A DNA stretch of 64,000 nucleotides from Pedobacter roseus. Its GTDB lineage: Bacteria > Bacteroidota > Bacteroidia > Sphingobacteriales > Sphingobacteriaceae. The DNA lies in the NCBI RefSeq assembly GCF_014395225.1, contig NZ_CP060723.1, forward strand, positions 5,952,001-6,016,000, given 5' to 3'. Numbering within the stretch: position 1 is the first letter of the stretch; each line of letters starts with the position of its first letter. Made by a program: the position numbers and the translations under genes. Shown here in pieces: positions 34,732 through 42,746 of the stretch. The notes under the pieces were generated by a model. That model made no database searches, had not been told where the DNA came from, and worked only from the letters and a program-made list of their open reading frames with translations.

Positions 34732-35442
34732 ATGCATGAAACATTTGATTTTTACTTACGTTATTTAAACATGAGCGCTTTTAACCAGAACCCTCCAGAC
34801 GGTGGTACAATCTACACCGAAACCAATCTGAGCCAGTTGTTTCCAGAGCCTTTTAATACGATAACTAGTTGCTTTTTCCTGGCTATAGCAGTGTATTGGA
34901 CAATTAAGTTGTGGGGTAATTTTAAACAGCATAGCTTTTTAAGTATTGCGCTGGTGCTGCTTTATATCGGTGGGATTGGAGGCACTACTTATCACGGCTT
35001 GAGGCGTTGGCCTATTTTTATTATTATGGACTGGATGCCGATTATGTTGTTGTGCCTTTCAGCCGGAGTTTACTTTCTTTCTAAGTTAACCAAATGGTAC
35101 TTCGCTGTTTTAATTGTAGCGGTTTATGCTTTTTTCCAGTTTTTTGTGCGGCGTCTTTTTAGCAATGGCGATTTCCAGATCTTTATTAATATTAATTACG
35201 CCTTTATGGCCGCACTGGTTTTGTTTCCGGTATTTGGTTACTTAATTAAAACGGAGTGGAAAAATGGCAAATGGGTGGGATTTGCCTTAATTGCTTTCAT
35301 ATTTGCCTTAACTTTCCGTATCGCAGATAAGTGGGATATATTGAGTATTGGCACGCATTTTTTATGGCATACTTTCGGGGCAGTAGCTTCTTTCTGTATG
35401 CTAAATTATATTTATTTGGTTAATTACAGGAAAGTTCAGTAA
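34732..35442 (+). CDS. Seven-helix membrane protein with CREST (ceramidase-like) hydrolase motifs
   Basis: A 236-residue integral membrane protein with about seven helices. H88 (TTYHGL), D100 (IIMDW) and H209 and H213 (THFLWH) match the pattern of the CREST superfamily, whose members (alkaline ceramidases, PAQR receptors, Per1) coordinate zinc with H, D and an HxxxH pair inside the membrane. A serine or threonine precedes the first histidine, as in those families. A lipid amidase or related hydrolase is therefore likely; sphingolipids are made by Sphingobacteriaceae, so a ceramide-type substrate is conceivable. This is inference from motifs. The gene stands alone. Confidence 0.8.
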   Translation: MHETFDFYLRYLNMSAFNQNPPDGGTIYTETNLSQLFPEPFNTITSCFFLAIAVYWTIKLWGNFKQHSFLSIALVLLYIGGIGGTTYHGLRRWPIFIIMDWMPIMLLCLSAGVYFLSKLTKWYFAVLIVAVYAFFQFFVRRLFSNGDFQIFININYAFMAALVLFPVFGYLIKTEWKNGKWVGFALIAFIFALTFRIADKWDILSIGTHFLWHTFGAVASFCMLNYIYLVNYRKVQ

Positions 35443-35454
35443 TAATTTAACAAT

Positions 35455-35484
35455 GAGCTTGCTGATTGGAAATTCAGCAAGCTC
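35455..35484. terminator. Perfect 11-bp inverted repeat between convergent genes
   Basis: GAGCTTGCTGA (35455-35465) pairs perfectly with TCAGCAAGCTC (35474-35484). It lies between the stops of the CREST and ThuA genes and may end transcription from both sides, although the T tract is weak. Confidence 0.65.
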
Positions 35485-35494
35485 AACCCGGTTT

Positions 35495-36262
35495 TTAGAA
35501 CTTTGAATGGGCTTTACTGTAATCCAGTTTTTTCTGCCCGCCTATCGCATATTCAATGCCTCCCCATAAATGGTTCTGGAATTTATCTTCAGCCCATCCT
35601 TCTTTGGTATGCCCCATACAGGTATAAAAAGCCCTGCCGCCATCAAAATTGTGGTACCAGGCAAAAGGATGGAAATCGCCGTTTTTGCCACCAGTGTAAG
35701 ATTTTTCATCTAAGCTGATCAGCACTTTAATTTCAGGGTTGATATCTTTAAAATTATATAGTTCGTCTTTTCTCATCCAAACCGAATCAGTAAAGAATTT
35801 AGTTGAAGGGTGTTTTTTGTCTTTAATGATAAATTTAGCTTCCTGAACGGCTGGGTGACTGATGAAATAAGCACCAGCTAATTTGCCATACCATGGCCAA
35901 TCGTATTCGGTATCAGTTGCCGCGTGGATACCCACATAACCGCCTCCTGCCTGGATATACCTTTCGAAAGCAACCTGTTGTTTATTGTCTAGTACATCGC
36001 CTGTTGTATTTAAGAAAATAACCGCTGCATATTTTTTTAAATTGTCTTCTGTGAAAAGATCAGCATTTTCGGTGGTATCCACTTCAAAGTGATGTTCGGT
36101 TCCTAATTTTTGGATCACTTCTTTTCCGGTTTCAATAGAATTGTGCCTGAAACCTTTTGTTTTGGAAAAAACTAAAACCTTAGCCGGTTTTTTCGCTATG
36201 GTATAACTTTGAAATAGAAAAACGGATGCAACTAATAAACACAGTGATAAGTACTTTTTCAT
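35495..36262 (-). CDS. Secreted ThuA domain-containing protein
   Basis: A 255-residue protein with a signal peptide (1-23) and one ThuA domain, a class I glutamine-amidotransferase-like fold. VLVFSKTKGFRHNSIETG (29-46) and GGGYVGIHAATDTEYDW (about 104-120) are the family signatures, and FHPFAWYHNFDGGRAFYTCMGHT lies near the end. The nucleophile cysteine of amidotransferases is absent, as usual for ThuA. Such proteins are linked to sugar catabolism (trehalose, keto-glycosides) as periplasmic enzymes or binding proteins. It is transcribed towards the CREST gene. Confidence 0.92.
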   Translation of the reverse strand: MKKYLSLCLLVASVFLFQSYTIAKKPAKVLVFSKTKGFRHNSIETGKEVIQKLGTEHHFEVDTTENADLFTEDNLKKYAAVIFLNTTGDVLDNKQQVAFERYIQAGGGYVGIHAATDTEYDWPWYGKLAGAYFISHPAVQEAKFIIKDKKHPSTKFFTDSVWMRKDELYNFKDINPEIKVLISLDEKSYTGGKNGDFHPFAWYHNFDGGRAFYTCMGHTKEGWAEDKFQNHLWGGIEYAIGGQKKLDYSKAHSKF

Positions 36263-36299
36263 CTTTTTTGGTTAGGATAATGTATTGTAAGCTTTAAAT

Positions 36300-36734
36300 T
36301 TAAGAAAGTTGTTTGATAATTTCCATACATCTTTCTTCAACCTGTTTACAAACAGGGCTAAACAGCGCATTATCCCAATAAGGATCTGTAACTTCGTCGT
36401 TATCAAGAAAAAGTTTGACCTTTTTCCGCTCATCATTGCTTTTTGCTAAATTTTTAACATCAGCCAGATTATTGCGGTCCATAACCAAAATCAGGTCATA
36501 ATCGGCAAACATGAAGGGATTAAACTGTTGCGCCCGCTGTTTACTGATATCGTAACCCAATGCTTTGGCCGCAGCAATACTCCTGTGGTCGGGGGCTTTG
36601 CCGATATGCCAGTTACCTGTTCCTGCCGAAGCAATTTCCCAGTTTAAGTTATGTTCATTTACTAGGTGACGCATAATGCCTTCGGCCAGTGGCGAACGGC
36701 AAATGTTGCCGAGGCAAACCATTAAAATTTTCAA
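36300..36734 (-). CDS. Low-molecular-weight protein tyrosine phosphatase
   Basis: A 144-residue LMW-PTP. The CX5R loop is CLGNICR (C7-R13) followed by S14, and the general acid is D117 in DPYW. Members dephosphorylate phosphotyrosine proteins, often in control of exopolysaccharide synthesis, or act as arsenate-reductase relatives; the tyrosine phosphatase motif is intact here. It starts at TTG (36732-36734), which gives the usual MKILMVCLGNICRSP; the in-frame ATG at 36722 would remove the first strand. No bacterial tyrosine kinase is nearby. Confidence 0.92.
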   Translation of the reverse strand: MKILMVCLGNICRSPLAEGIMRHLVNEHNLNWEIASAGTGNWHIGKAPDHRSIAAAKALGYDISKQRAQQFNPFMFADYDLILVMDRNNLADVKNLAKSNDERKKVKLFLDNDEVTDPYWDNALFSPVCKQVEERCMEIIKQLS

Positions 36735-36886
36735 TATTTTATGTTTTAAGTGTTTATAATACAGGTAACATTTAAATTTGTTAATGATGATAAGATTTGA
36801 ATTGTTTTTTTGTTTGTATATGCTAACATTCAGAATAAAAGCAAAATATCTAAACTTAGCTTTATTGTATTTGAATCCATAACAAT

Positions 36887-37291
36887 TTATTGGCTAGGCG
36901 TAGCAATGTCTCTGCCTGAATCTTTTATGTAACGGACTACACTTTTTATTTCACAATCACTTAATGTATCCATCCTGGATGCCTTAAATGTTCCGATCGT
37001 ACTATACCAGCCCTTGTGTTTTTTTTTAAAGGCGTAATTAATCAATTTTAAGCTATCCATAAGTGATATTTCTCTGAATGTAAAAATATTCTTATCCATT
37101 CTATCACCATAAGGGACATGGCAGTTCTGGCAACCCAAATTGGACACAATTTGGTGAGCATCATACCGATAATATTTACAAGTGTCTTGATTTGAAGCTT
37201 TATCTTTCCTATTTTCAGTCCTGGCATTGCATGCTACAAGAATAACAAGGAGTATGCTACCTAAATTTATTTTTATTGTATTTAAAGCCAT
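36887..37291 (-). CDS. Class I cytochrome c lipoprotein
   Basis: A 134-residue protein with a lipobox (LVAC, lipidated C21). It has a haem c site CQNCH (C54, C57, H58) and a distal region SRMDTLSDCEIKSVVRYI, in which M107 is the likely axial ligand and LSDxEIxxVxxYI is a typical cytochrome c end. It is therefore an envelope electron carrier or a redox domain. Its start overlaps the end of the HExxH gene by 35 bases, so the two are translated from one message. Both lie in an AT-rich patch. The partner oxidase or dehydrogenase is unknown. Confidence 0.85.
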   Translation of the reverse strand: MALNTIKINLGSILLVILVACNARTENRKDKASNQDTCKYYRYDAHQIVSNLGCQNCHVPYGDRMDKNIFTFREISLMDSLKLINYAFKKKHKGWYSTIGTFKASRMDTLSDCEIKSVVRYIKDSGRDIATPSQ

Positions 37292-38069
37292 TAGTTGTGT
37301 CTCTAAGAAAAAGTCTTAATTTATTTATTGTATTTAAACTCGCATTATTATAAGATGATTTTTCCATATCCTTTAAGTTTCTCATAATAAAATTCATTAT
37401 AGTTCCTTTTTCAGTATCAGATAGAGAATGCCCAATATTATCGCCCAAGTGATACATTAATCTATCCTTTTTGTCAGCATCTTCAATATCATCTAAATTA
37501 AGTGTATGAAAAAATTCATGAACACCTGTGTATTTATCTTTTAACCAATTACTGTAGCCGACAACTGCTGGACCACCACCATCACTACCCTGAGTAAGTC
37601 CCGCTGAATTATTTCGTCTCCCATATTGGTCGGTAAATTGATATCCAATACTATCAACTACGGCGAGTACAAAATCATTCCCTTTTAACTGGCTTAACAT
37701 ATTAATCTGTTGTACATTTACCGTAAAATTAAAGTTATAACGTATAGAGTAAGTCCAGGTTTTACTGGTATCGAATGCTTTTTTTATAGAATTATATTTT
37801 AAAAAGTTAACCCCACTTCTAAACCCACCGCCGCGTAATTTATTTGAAATTACCTGTTGGGTAAAAGTTATTAAGCTGTTTAGGTTCGGTGCTCCGTTAG
37901 TGGTTAAATCCAATACTTTTAGAGTAATGGTAAAATCGCCGTAGAGGCTGAGTTCGCCGCTGCCGTTATCGCTAATGCGCAGGTTTTTGGCTATTATACC
38001 ACCGGTTAAGGGTTGGCTTTGCAATATTGCAAAACGCATTCTAAGTGTATTAATGACGTCATTCTCCAT
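37257..38069 (-). CDS. Putative zinc metallopeptidase (HExxH), unknown family
   Basis: A 270-residue protein whose only strong motif is GVHEFFHTLNLDDI, an HExxH zinc site (H184, E185, H188) followed by aspartates; H207 and H214 may supply a further ligand. The N-terminal 120 residues are beta-rich without known motifs. There is no signal peptide from the ATG at 38069, but the codons just before it read A-I-S-A-C-T after an in-frame stop, so an upstream part may have been lost. It overlaps the cytochrome lipoprotein gene. The AT-rich, atypical composition suggests transfer. It could be a toxin-like peptidase domain; I am unsure. Confidence 0.65.
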   Translation of the reverse strand: MENDVINTLRMRFAILQSQPLTGGIIAKNLRISDNGSGELSLYGDFTITLKVLDLTTNGAPNLNSLITFTQQVISNKLRGGGFRSGVNFLKYNSIKKAFDTSKTWTYSIRYNFNFTVNVQQINMLSQLKGNDFVLAVVDSIGYQFTDQYGRRNNSAGLTQGSDGGGPAVVGYSNWLKDKYTGVHEFFHTLNLDDIEDADKKDRLMYHLGDNIGHSLSDTEKGTIMNFIMRNLKDMEKSSYNNASLNTINKLRLFLRDTTNGFKYNKNKFR

Positions 38070-38316
38070 AGTACAAGCACTAATTGCTCAACAGGGAGAT
38101 TGGGCATTAATTTTTGGTTATAATTTACTGAACTCAGGATAAATCAATAATCAAATTAGTAATAAAAAATTAAGAAACAAAGATAATTTAATGATAAAAC
38201 TGGTTAAATGGTGATTTTTACAGTCATGGTAAGAAATTAACTTACTCTAGAATTATAATTTAACGGTTTAGTACTAAAAACCCTCCTGCAAAGGGTAGAT
38301 ATTGCCCCGCCAGCAC

Positions 38317-38353
38317 AAAAAAAAAAGCCCCAAGCTGGTTAGCATTGGGACTT
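38317..38353 (-). terminator. Terminator of the S1/P1 nuclease gene
   Basis: AAGCCCCAA (38325-38333) pairs with TTGGGACTT (38345-38353), and the minus strand continues with a ten-base T run. The rest of the 301-base gap 38070-38370 is AT-rich without a gene I can support. Confidence 0.85.
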
Positions 38354-38370
38354 TGAAAATATCAGAAATG

Positions 38371-39177
38371 TTATCCGTAAATATCGTTTAACATTTTTGC
38401 CAACCGCACACCGCCTTTTAATAACTGATCGTTAAGGGTTTCAACCCATTCGAAGTTATATCGGTAGCTTAATTTAGAATCTGGTTTGGTATTGTCGTAA
38501 ATTTTGTTGCAAATGGTGTATGATTCATAAATGCAATCTTTCAAACTGGTGTTCTGCCAGTTGTAAAGCTGTACAGCCGAAGCGTGGTTAATGGCTTTTG
38601 CATATTCTGTATAGCTTAACTGTTGGTACTCGATCAGCTGCTCGTCCCAAACCCTGTGGATATTCGATTTTTCGTTAAACCATAGTACCGAAATGCGGTT
38701 GCCACCTAAATCTTCTTTGCGTGCAACGTGCATCGGCTGACATAAATCGCCCGCCAGGTGCACCAACATACGCAAAGCCAGTTTCTTCTCTGCAGGTGTA
38801 CTGCTTGTTTTCTTTAAAATGGCTATAAGATCCGGGATTTTGGTGTAAAGACTTGGCGATTTTTCTGTCTCCAGAAAGTTGTAAACGCCATCTTTGTTCA
38901 ATCCTGCCGGAAGGTTAACAAAATGCCAGTTGTACATGTAATTGTAGGTAGAGTCTGATTTGATAAAATCGCCCCAGTTGGCGCTCATGGCTAAAGTTTC
39001 GTAACCTAAAATATCCTGAATGGCCTTGCGTGTTTTTGCTTTTAAGTAGCTATCGGCAATTTCGCCAACCACACGATGCCCAATAGTGCCCCAGGCATTT
39101 GCCTGAATAGGGAGATACGCTAATAAACCGATGGCAAAAGCCGCGGTTAATTTCTTTTTAATTGATGTTAAAATCAT
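38371..39177 (-). CDS. Secreted S1/P1-type nuclease
   Basis: A 268-residue zinc-dependent single-strand nuclease of the S1/P1 and phospholipase C fold. The signal peptide ends at ANA (26-28), which leaves W29 as the mature N-terminus, itself the first zinc ligand in this family, followed by GTIGHRVVGEIA with H34. Further ligands are in ANWGDFI, NWHFVNLP and LVHLAGDLCQPMHVA. It degrades RNA or single-stranded DNA in the periplasm or outside for nutrient recovery. The next gene upstream ends one base before its start, so they share a transcript. Confidence 0.94.
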   Translation of the reverse strand: MILTSIKKKLTAAFAIGLLAYLPIQANAWGTIGHRVVGEIADSYLKAKTRKAIQDILGYETLAMSANWGDFIKSDSTYNYMYNWHFVNLPAGLNKDGVYNFLETEKSPSLYTKIPDLIAILKKTSSTPAEKKLALRMLVHLAGDLCQPMHVARKEDLGGNRISVLWFNEKSNIHRVWDEQLIEYQQLSYTEYAKAINHASAVQLYNWQNTSLKDCIYESYTICNKIYDNTKPDSKLSYRYNFEWVETLNDQLLKGGVRLAKMLNDIYG

Positions 39178-39178
39178 T

Positions 39179-39694
39179 TTATAATTCTTTTTGTACGCAA
39201 GTGATTTTTTGTTTGAGGATTAATTTAATTTCGCGCTGATCGCTCAAGCTCTCTAAAGATAAGGTATCTGCAGATCGCTTTTTGATCAGGAAATTCTTTT
39301 CATATCTGCCGATGCGGTAACAGCCCGATATTTTTTGTTTGTAATTGGCATGCGTAAAAGTAGCGCCAACAAACAGCGTATCGCCTTTTACTACATAAAC
39401 ACCCTTTGCATATTCTTTCCAGATGCCGTTGTTATAACATGAATCTTCGTATAAATTCACTTTGCTATGGGTAACCATATCGATGTAAACCGAATCACAG
39501 GTGAATTTAAAATGGTGCCGGGTATAATTGCTTAACTTATTACTAAAAGCAACCGAATCTTCGTTCCATACGCCTTGCATAAAATCCTCACCTTTGCCCT
39601 GGATGTTTGGCCGCGGACTACAGGCTAGATGTAAAATGGATAATGTGAAAAGGATGATGGAGAAAACCCTTAAGCCAGGATGCAGTTTGCTCAT
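39179..39694 (-). CDS. Lipoprotein of unknown function
   Basis: A 171-residue lipoprotein starting at the ATG at 39694: a basic N-terminus, a hydrophobic core and the lipobox LHLAC (C25). The body contains GVWNEDSVAF, CDSVYIDM, a Tyr-rich segment and SGCYRIGRYEKNFLIKKRS, which suggests a small beta-barrel lipocalin-like domain, but no family is recognised. It lies in a four-gene minus-strand run fumC, membrane protein, lipoprotein, nuclease with gaps of 93, 7 and 1 bases, so the last three at least are co-transcribed. Confidence 0.78.
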   Translation of the reverse strand: MSKLHPGLRVFSIILFTLSILHLACSPRPNIQGKGEDFMQGVWNEDSVAFSNKLSNYTRHHFKFTCDSVYIDMVTHSKVNLYEDSCYNNGIWKEYAKGVYVVKGDTLFVGATFTHANYKQKISGCYRIGRYEKNFLIKKRSADTLSLESLSDQREIKLILKQKITCVQKEL

Positions 39695-39701
39695 TGTATT
39701 A

Positions 39702-40052
39702 TTAATCGTTGCTTTTAGGAAACTGATCATAGATGACCTTATTCTTTTTAACGGTATTGATAACAAGAATTAAAAGACCTGCTGCAAAACAAAGGCCGGC
39801 TATAAAGCTAATAATGCCCACAATAGTATAGTATTTTGTAACTTCTGTATAAGCCAAATGTTGCGCTGCCATTAGTAATGGCATTAAAAAACTGTAAAAT
39901 ATGGTAATCAGCAGGCCAATACCCGAACCAATGGTCATTAAAGTGGCTTCAGCTGAAGATTTTTTTATTAAAAAAAAGCAACAGGTTCCAAATACGATAC
40001 AAGGTGAAATAAGGGATGTAAGGCTTAAGAGGCTAGAAAGTATTGAATTCAT
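39702..40052 (-). CDS. Small membrane protein of unknown function
   Basis: A 116-residue protein with three predicted helices (about 9-29, 39-62 and 74-98) and a polar C-terminus (KKNKVIYDQFPKSND). No family is recognised. Its stop is seven bases before the lipoprotein start, which suggests a functional pair. The ATG at 40052 is clear. A perfect CGTCATTCCC palindrome separates it from fumC upstream. Confidence 0.7.
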   Translation of the reverse strand: MNSILSSLLSLTSLISPCIVFGTCCFFLIKKSSAEATLMTIGSGIGLLITIFYSFLMPLLMAAQHLAYTEVTKYYTIVGIISFIAGLCFAAGLLILVINTVKKNKVIYDQFPKSND

Positions 40053-40105
40053 ATTACCTATATTTTAGTTAACCGTATTAATTTGGAGCTATTCTTTTAA
40101 ATTAA

Positions 40106-40134
40106 CGTCATTCCCAATTCAATTGGGAATGACG
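40106..40134. repeat. Perfect palindrome CGTCATTCCCAATT-C-AATTGGGAATGACG
   Basis: The 14-base arms are perfectly complementary around one central base. It lies 12 bases after the fumC stop and shares its ends with 13732-13814. It may also act as a terminator for fumC. Confidence 0.85.
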
Positions 40135-40145
40135 ATCTTTCTATA

Positions 40146-41543
40146 TTATTTAAAGCTGCCAACCATATCTTCAGGGCGTACCCACTCATCAAACTGCTCA
40201 TTGGTTAATAATCCCAGTTCTACAGCAGCTGCTTTTAACGTTTTATTCTCCTTATGTGCTTTCTTTGCAATTTTAGCTGCGTTTTCGTAACCCACATGTG
40301 GGTTTAAAGCGGTAACCAACATTAAAGAATTTTGCAGGTGTTTTTCAATTTCAGGTAAGTTGGCTGTAATTCCTTCCGCACATTTATCAGTGAAAGAAAC
40401 GCATGCATCGCCGATTAAACGTGCCGATTGTAATACATTGGCCGCAATTAATGGTTTGAATACATTAAGCTCAAAATGACCGCTCATGCCACCTACTGAA
40501 ACGGCAACATCGTTACCAATTACCTGCGCACAAACCATGGTTAAAGCCTCTGGTTGTGTAGGGTTAACTTTACCGGGCATAATAGATGATCCCGGTTCAT
40601 TGTCAGGGATTACAATTTCGCCAATACCACAACGTGGACCAGAACTTAACATCCTTACATCGTTGGCTACTTTCATTAAAGCCACTGCTGTACGTTTTAA
40701 TGCGCCAGAAAGTTCTACCATTGCATCGTGTGCCGCCAAAGCCTCAAATTTATTTGGAGCCGTAACAAAAGGCAATCCCGTTAAATCAGCAATTTTTTTA
40801 GCCACTAAAACATCGTATCCTTTAGGTGTATTTAAACCCGTACCTACTGCGGTTCCGCCCAAAGCCAGTTCTGCAACCATAACCAAAGCATTTTTAATAG
40901 CCCTGATGCTGTTGTCAATCTGTTGTACATAACCTGAAAATTCCTGTCCTAAAGTAAGTGGCGTAGCATCCATAAAGTGTGTACGTCCGGTTTTAACAAT
41001 CGAACTGAATTCCTCTACTTTTTTAGCCAGGGTATTTCTTAATTTTTCTAAACCTGGGATGGTATTTTCTACCGTAAGCTTATAGGCTGCAATGTGCATT
41101 GCAGTTGGATAAGTATCGTTTGATGATTGTGATTTATTTACATCATCATTAGGGTGAAGCACTTTTTTATCGTCAGCCAGTGCACCACCATTAATTACAT
41201 GGGCACGGTTGGCAATAACCTCGTTTCCATTCATGTTACTTTGAGTACCCGAACCAGTTTGCCAGATTACCAATGGAAATTGATCATCCAATTGACCAGC
41301 AATAATTTCATCACAGGCTTTAGCAATTAAATCTGCTTTTTCTGCTGATAATACACCCAATTCGGTATTGGCCAAAGCTGCTGCTTTTTTCAGGTATCCA
41401 AAAGCGTGGATAATTTCTTTTGGCATCGAACCTTCCGGACCGATTTTGAAGTTATTGCGTGAGCGTTCGGTTTGTGCACCCCAGTATTTGTCGGCAGGTA
41501 CCTGCACCTCGCCCATGGTATCGTGTTCTATTCTGAAACTCAT
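40146..41543 (-). CDS. fumC: Class II fumarate hydratase
   Basis: A 465-residue homotetrameric, iron-independent fumarase of the tricarboxylic acid cycle that interconverts fumarate and malate. Active-site regions are GSGTQSN (97-103), SSNDTYPTAMH (140-150), TGRTHFMDATPLTLGQ and the superfamily signature GSSIMPGKVNP (318-328), which holds the catalytic serine. Length matches E. coli FumC. The ATG at 41543 is preceded by a TAAATTTG promoter box on the minus strand. It is followed after 93 bases by a small membrane protein, with a palindrome between. Confidence 0.97.
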   Translation of the reverse strand: MSFRIEHDTMGEVQVPADKYWGAQTERSRNNFKIGPEGSMPKEIIHAFGYLKKAAALANTELGVLSAEKADLIAKACDEIIAGQLDDQFPLVIWQTGSGTQSNMNGNEVIANRAHVINGGALADDKKVLHPNDDVNKSQSSNDTYPTAMHIAAYKLTVENTIPGLEKLRNTLAKKVEEFSSIVKTGRTHFMDATPLTLGQEFSGYVQQIDNSIRAIKNALVMVAELALGGTAVGTGLNTPKGYDVLVAKKIADLTGLPFVTAPNKFEALAAHDAMVELSGALKRTAVALMKVANDVRMLSSGPRCGIGEIVIPDNEPGSSIMPGKVNPTQPEALTMVCAQVIGNDVAVSVGGMSGHFELNVFKPLIAANVLQSARLIGDACVSFTDKCAEGITANLPEIEKHLQNSLMLVTALNPHVGYENAAKIAKKAHKENKTLKAAAVELGLLTNEQFDEWVRPEDMVGSFK

Positions 41544-41565
41544 TATATTTTGATTTTTGTTGTCG

Positions 41566-41573
41566 CAAATTTA
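41566..41573 (-). promoter_or_regulatory. -7 element TAAATTTG of fumC
   Basis: On the minus strand TAAATTTG matches TAnnTTTG, 22 bases before the fumC ATG, the same distance as for typA. The -33 region is not a clear match. Confidence 0.55.
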
Positions 41574-41729
41574 GGTTTTTTGCCTTTTAAAGCGTTGTAT
41601 TTATGTAAGATATTTGGTAGATAACAAAGAATATAGTTAAAAGTGCTTGTTCTTTTTACCTGTTCGTAAACTTTTATCAGGCAAGGCCACTTCTACCAAT
41701 GAAATCATATTCATACCTTTACCGCAAAT

Positions 41730-42650
41730 ATGCAGGGATTAGTTATTAAATCTACAGGTAGCTGGTACAGTGTTTTGGCCGATAATGGCGAACGCTATGA
41801 TTGCCGGATTGTAGGGAAATTCAGGATTAAAGGACTTAAAACCACCAACCCGATTGCGGTTGGCGACAGGGTAAAATTTGATCTGGAGCGGGATAGTAAC
41901 CAAGGCTTGATTAACGAAATGCTGCCGCGGAAAAACTACATCATCCGCAAATCAATCAACCTGAGCAAACAGGCGCAGATACTGGCCGCCAATCTGGATA
42001 TGGCCATGCTGGTGGTAACACTGGCCTCGCCACGTACCTCCTTGGGTTTTATCGATCGCTTTTTGGTTACTGCCGAAGCTTACGATGTACCTGCGGTTTT
42101 GGTGTTTAATAAACTCGATCTGTTTAGTAAAGAAGGGTTGGAAATTCTGCAGGAATTTAAAGATATCTACGAAAATATTGGTTATGCCTGCTACGAAGTT
42201 TCGGCTTTAAAAGGTATTAATATCCCGGTGATTCAGGAATTGATTACCGATAAGATTACCTTAATTTCCGGACATTCGGGTGTGGGGAAATCGAGTTTGA
42301 TCAATGCTTTAATGCCCGATCGCGATTTAAGAACAGGGGAGGTGTCAGACTGGAGCGATAAAGGACAACATACCACCACTTTTGCCGAAATGTTCGAACT
42401 GCCGCAGGGTGGGTTTATAGTCGATTCGCCAGGCATCAGGGAATTGGGTGTGATCGATATCGAAAAAGAAGAACTGGGGCATTTTTTCAGGGAAATCTTT
42501 AAAACCTCGCACAATTGCCGTTTTAACAATTGCAGGCATGTTAACGAACCGGGCTGTGCTGTTATTGAAGCCGTAAATGAAGGTGAAATTGCGGTTTCGA
42601 GATATGAAAGTTACCTGAGTATTTATCACGGTAACGATACGCGTCATTAA
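41730..42650 (+). CDS. rsgA: Ribosome small subunit-dependent GTPase RsgA
   Basis: A 306-residue circularly permuted GTPase acting in 30S maturation. An N-terminal OB-fold (about 1-75) is followed by NKLD (127-130, G4) before the Walker A GHSGVGKSS (181-189) and DSPG (232-235), the permuted order diagnostic of RsgA/YloQ. The C-terminal zinc knuckle uses C263, C268, H270 and C276 (NCRFNNCRHVNEPGC). The ATG at 41730 is certain. The next gene starts 97 bases later and may be separately expressed. Confidence 0.96.
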   Translation: MQGLVIKSTGSWYSVLADNGERYDCRIVGKFRIKGLKTTNPIAVGDRVKFDLERDSNQGLINEMLPRKNYIIRKSINLSKQAQILAANLDMAMLVVTLASPRTSLGFIDRFLVTAEAYDVPAVLVFNKLDLFSKEGLEILQEFKDIYENIGYACYEVSALKGINIPVIQELITDKITLISGHSGVGKSSLINALMPDRDLRTGEVSDWSDKGQHTTTFAEMFELPQGGFIVDSPGIRELGVIDIEKEELGHFFREIFKTSHNCRFNNCRHVNEPGCAVIEAVNEGEIAVSRYESYLSIYHGNDTRH

Positions 42651-42746
42651 TTGAGTCAGAAGTCGGAAGTCCGAAGATATGATGTGTGATAGAATACTTC
42701 TTGATCCAAATAATTAGATTAAAAACCTTTGCTTAAAAAATAAGAG

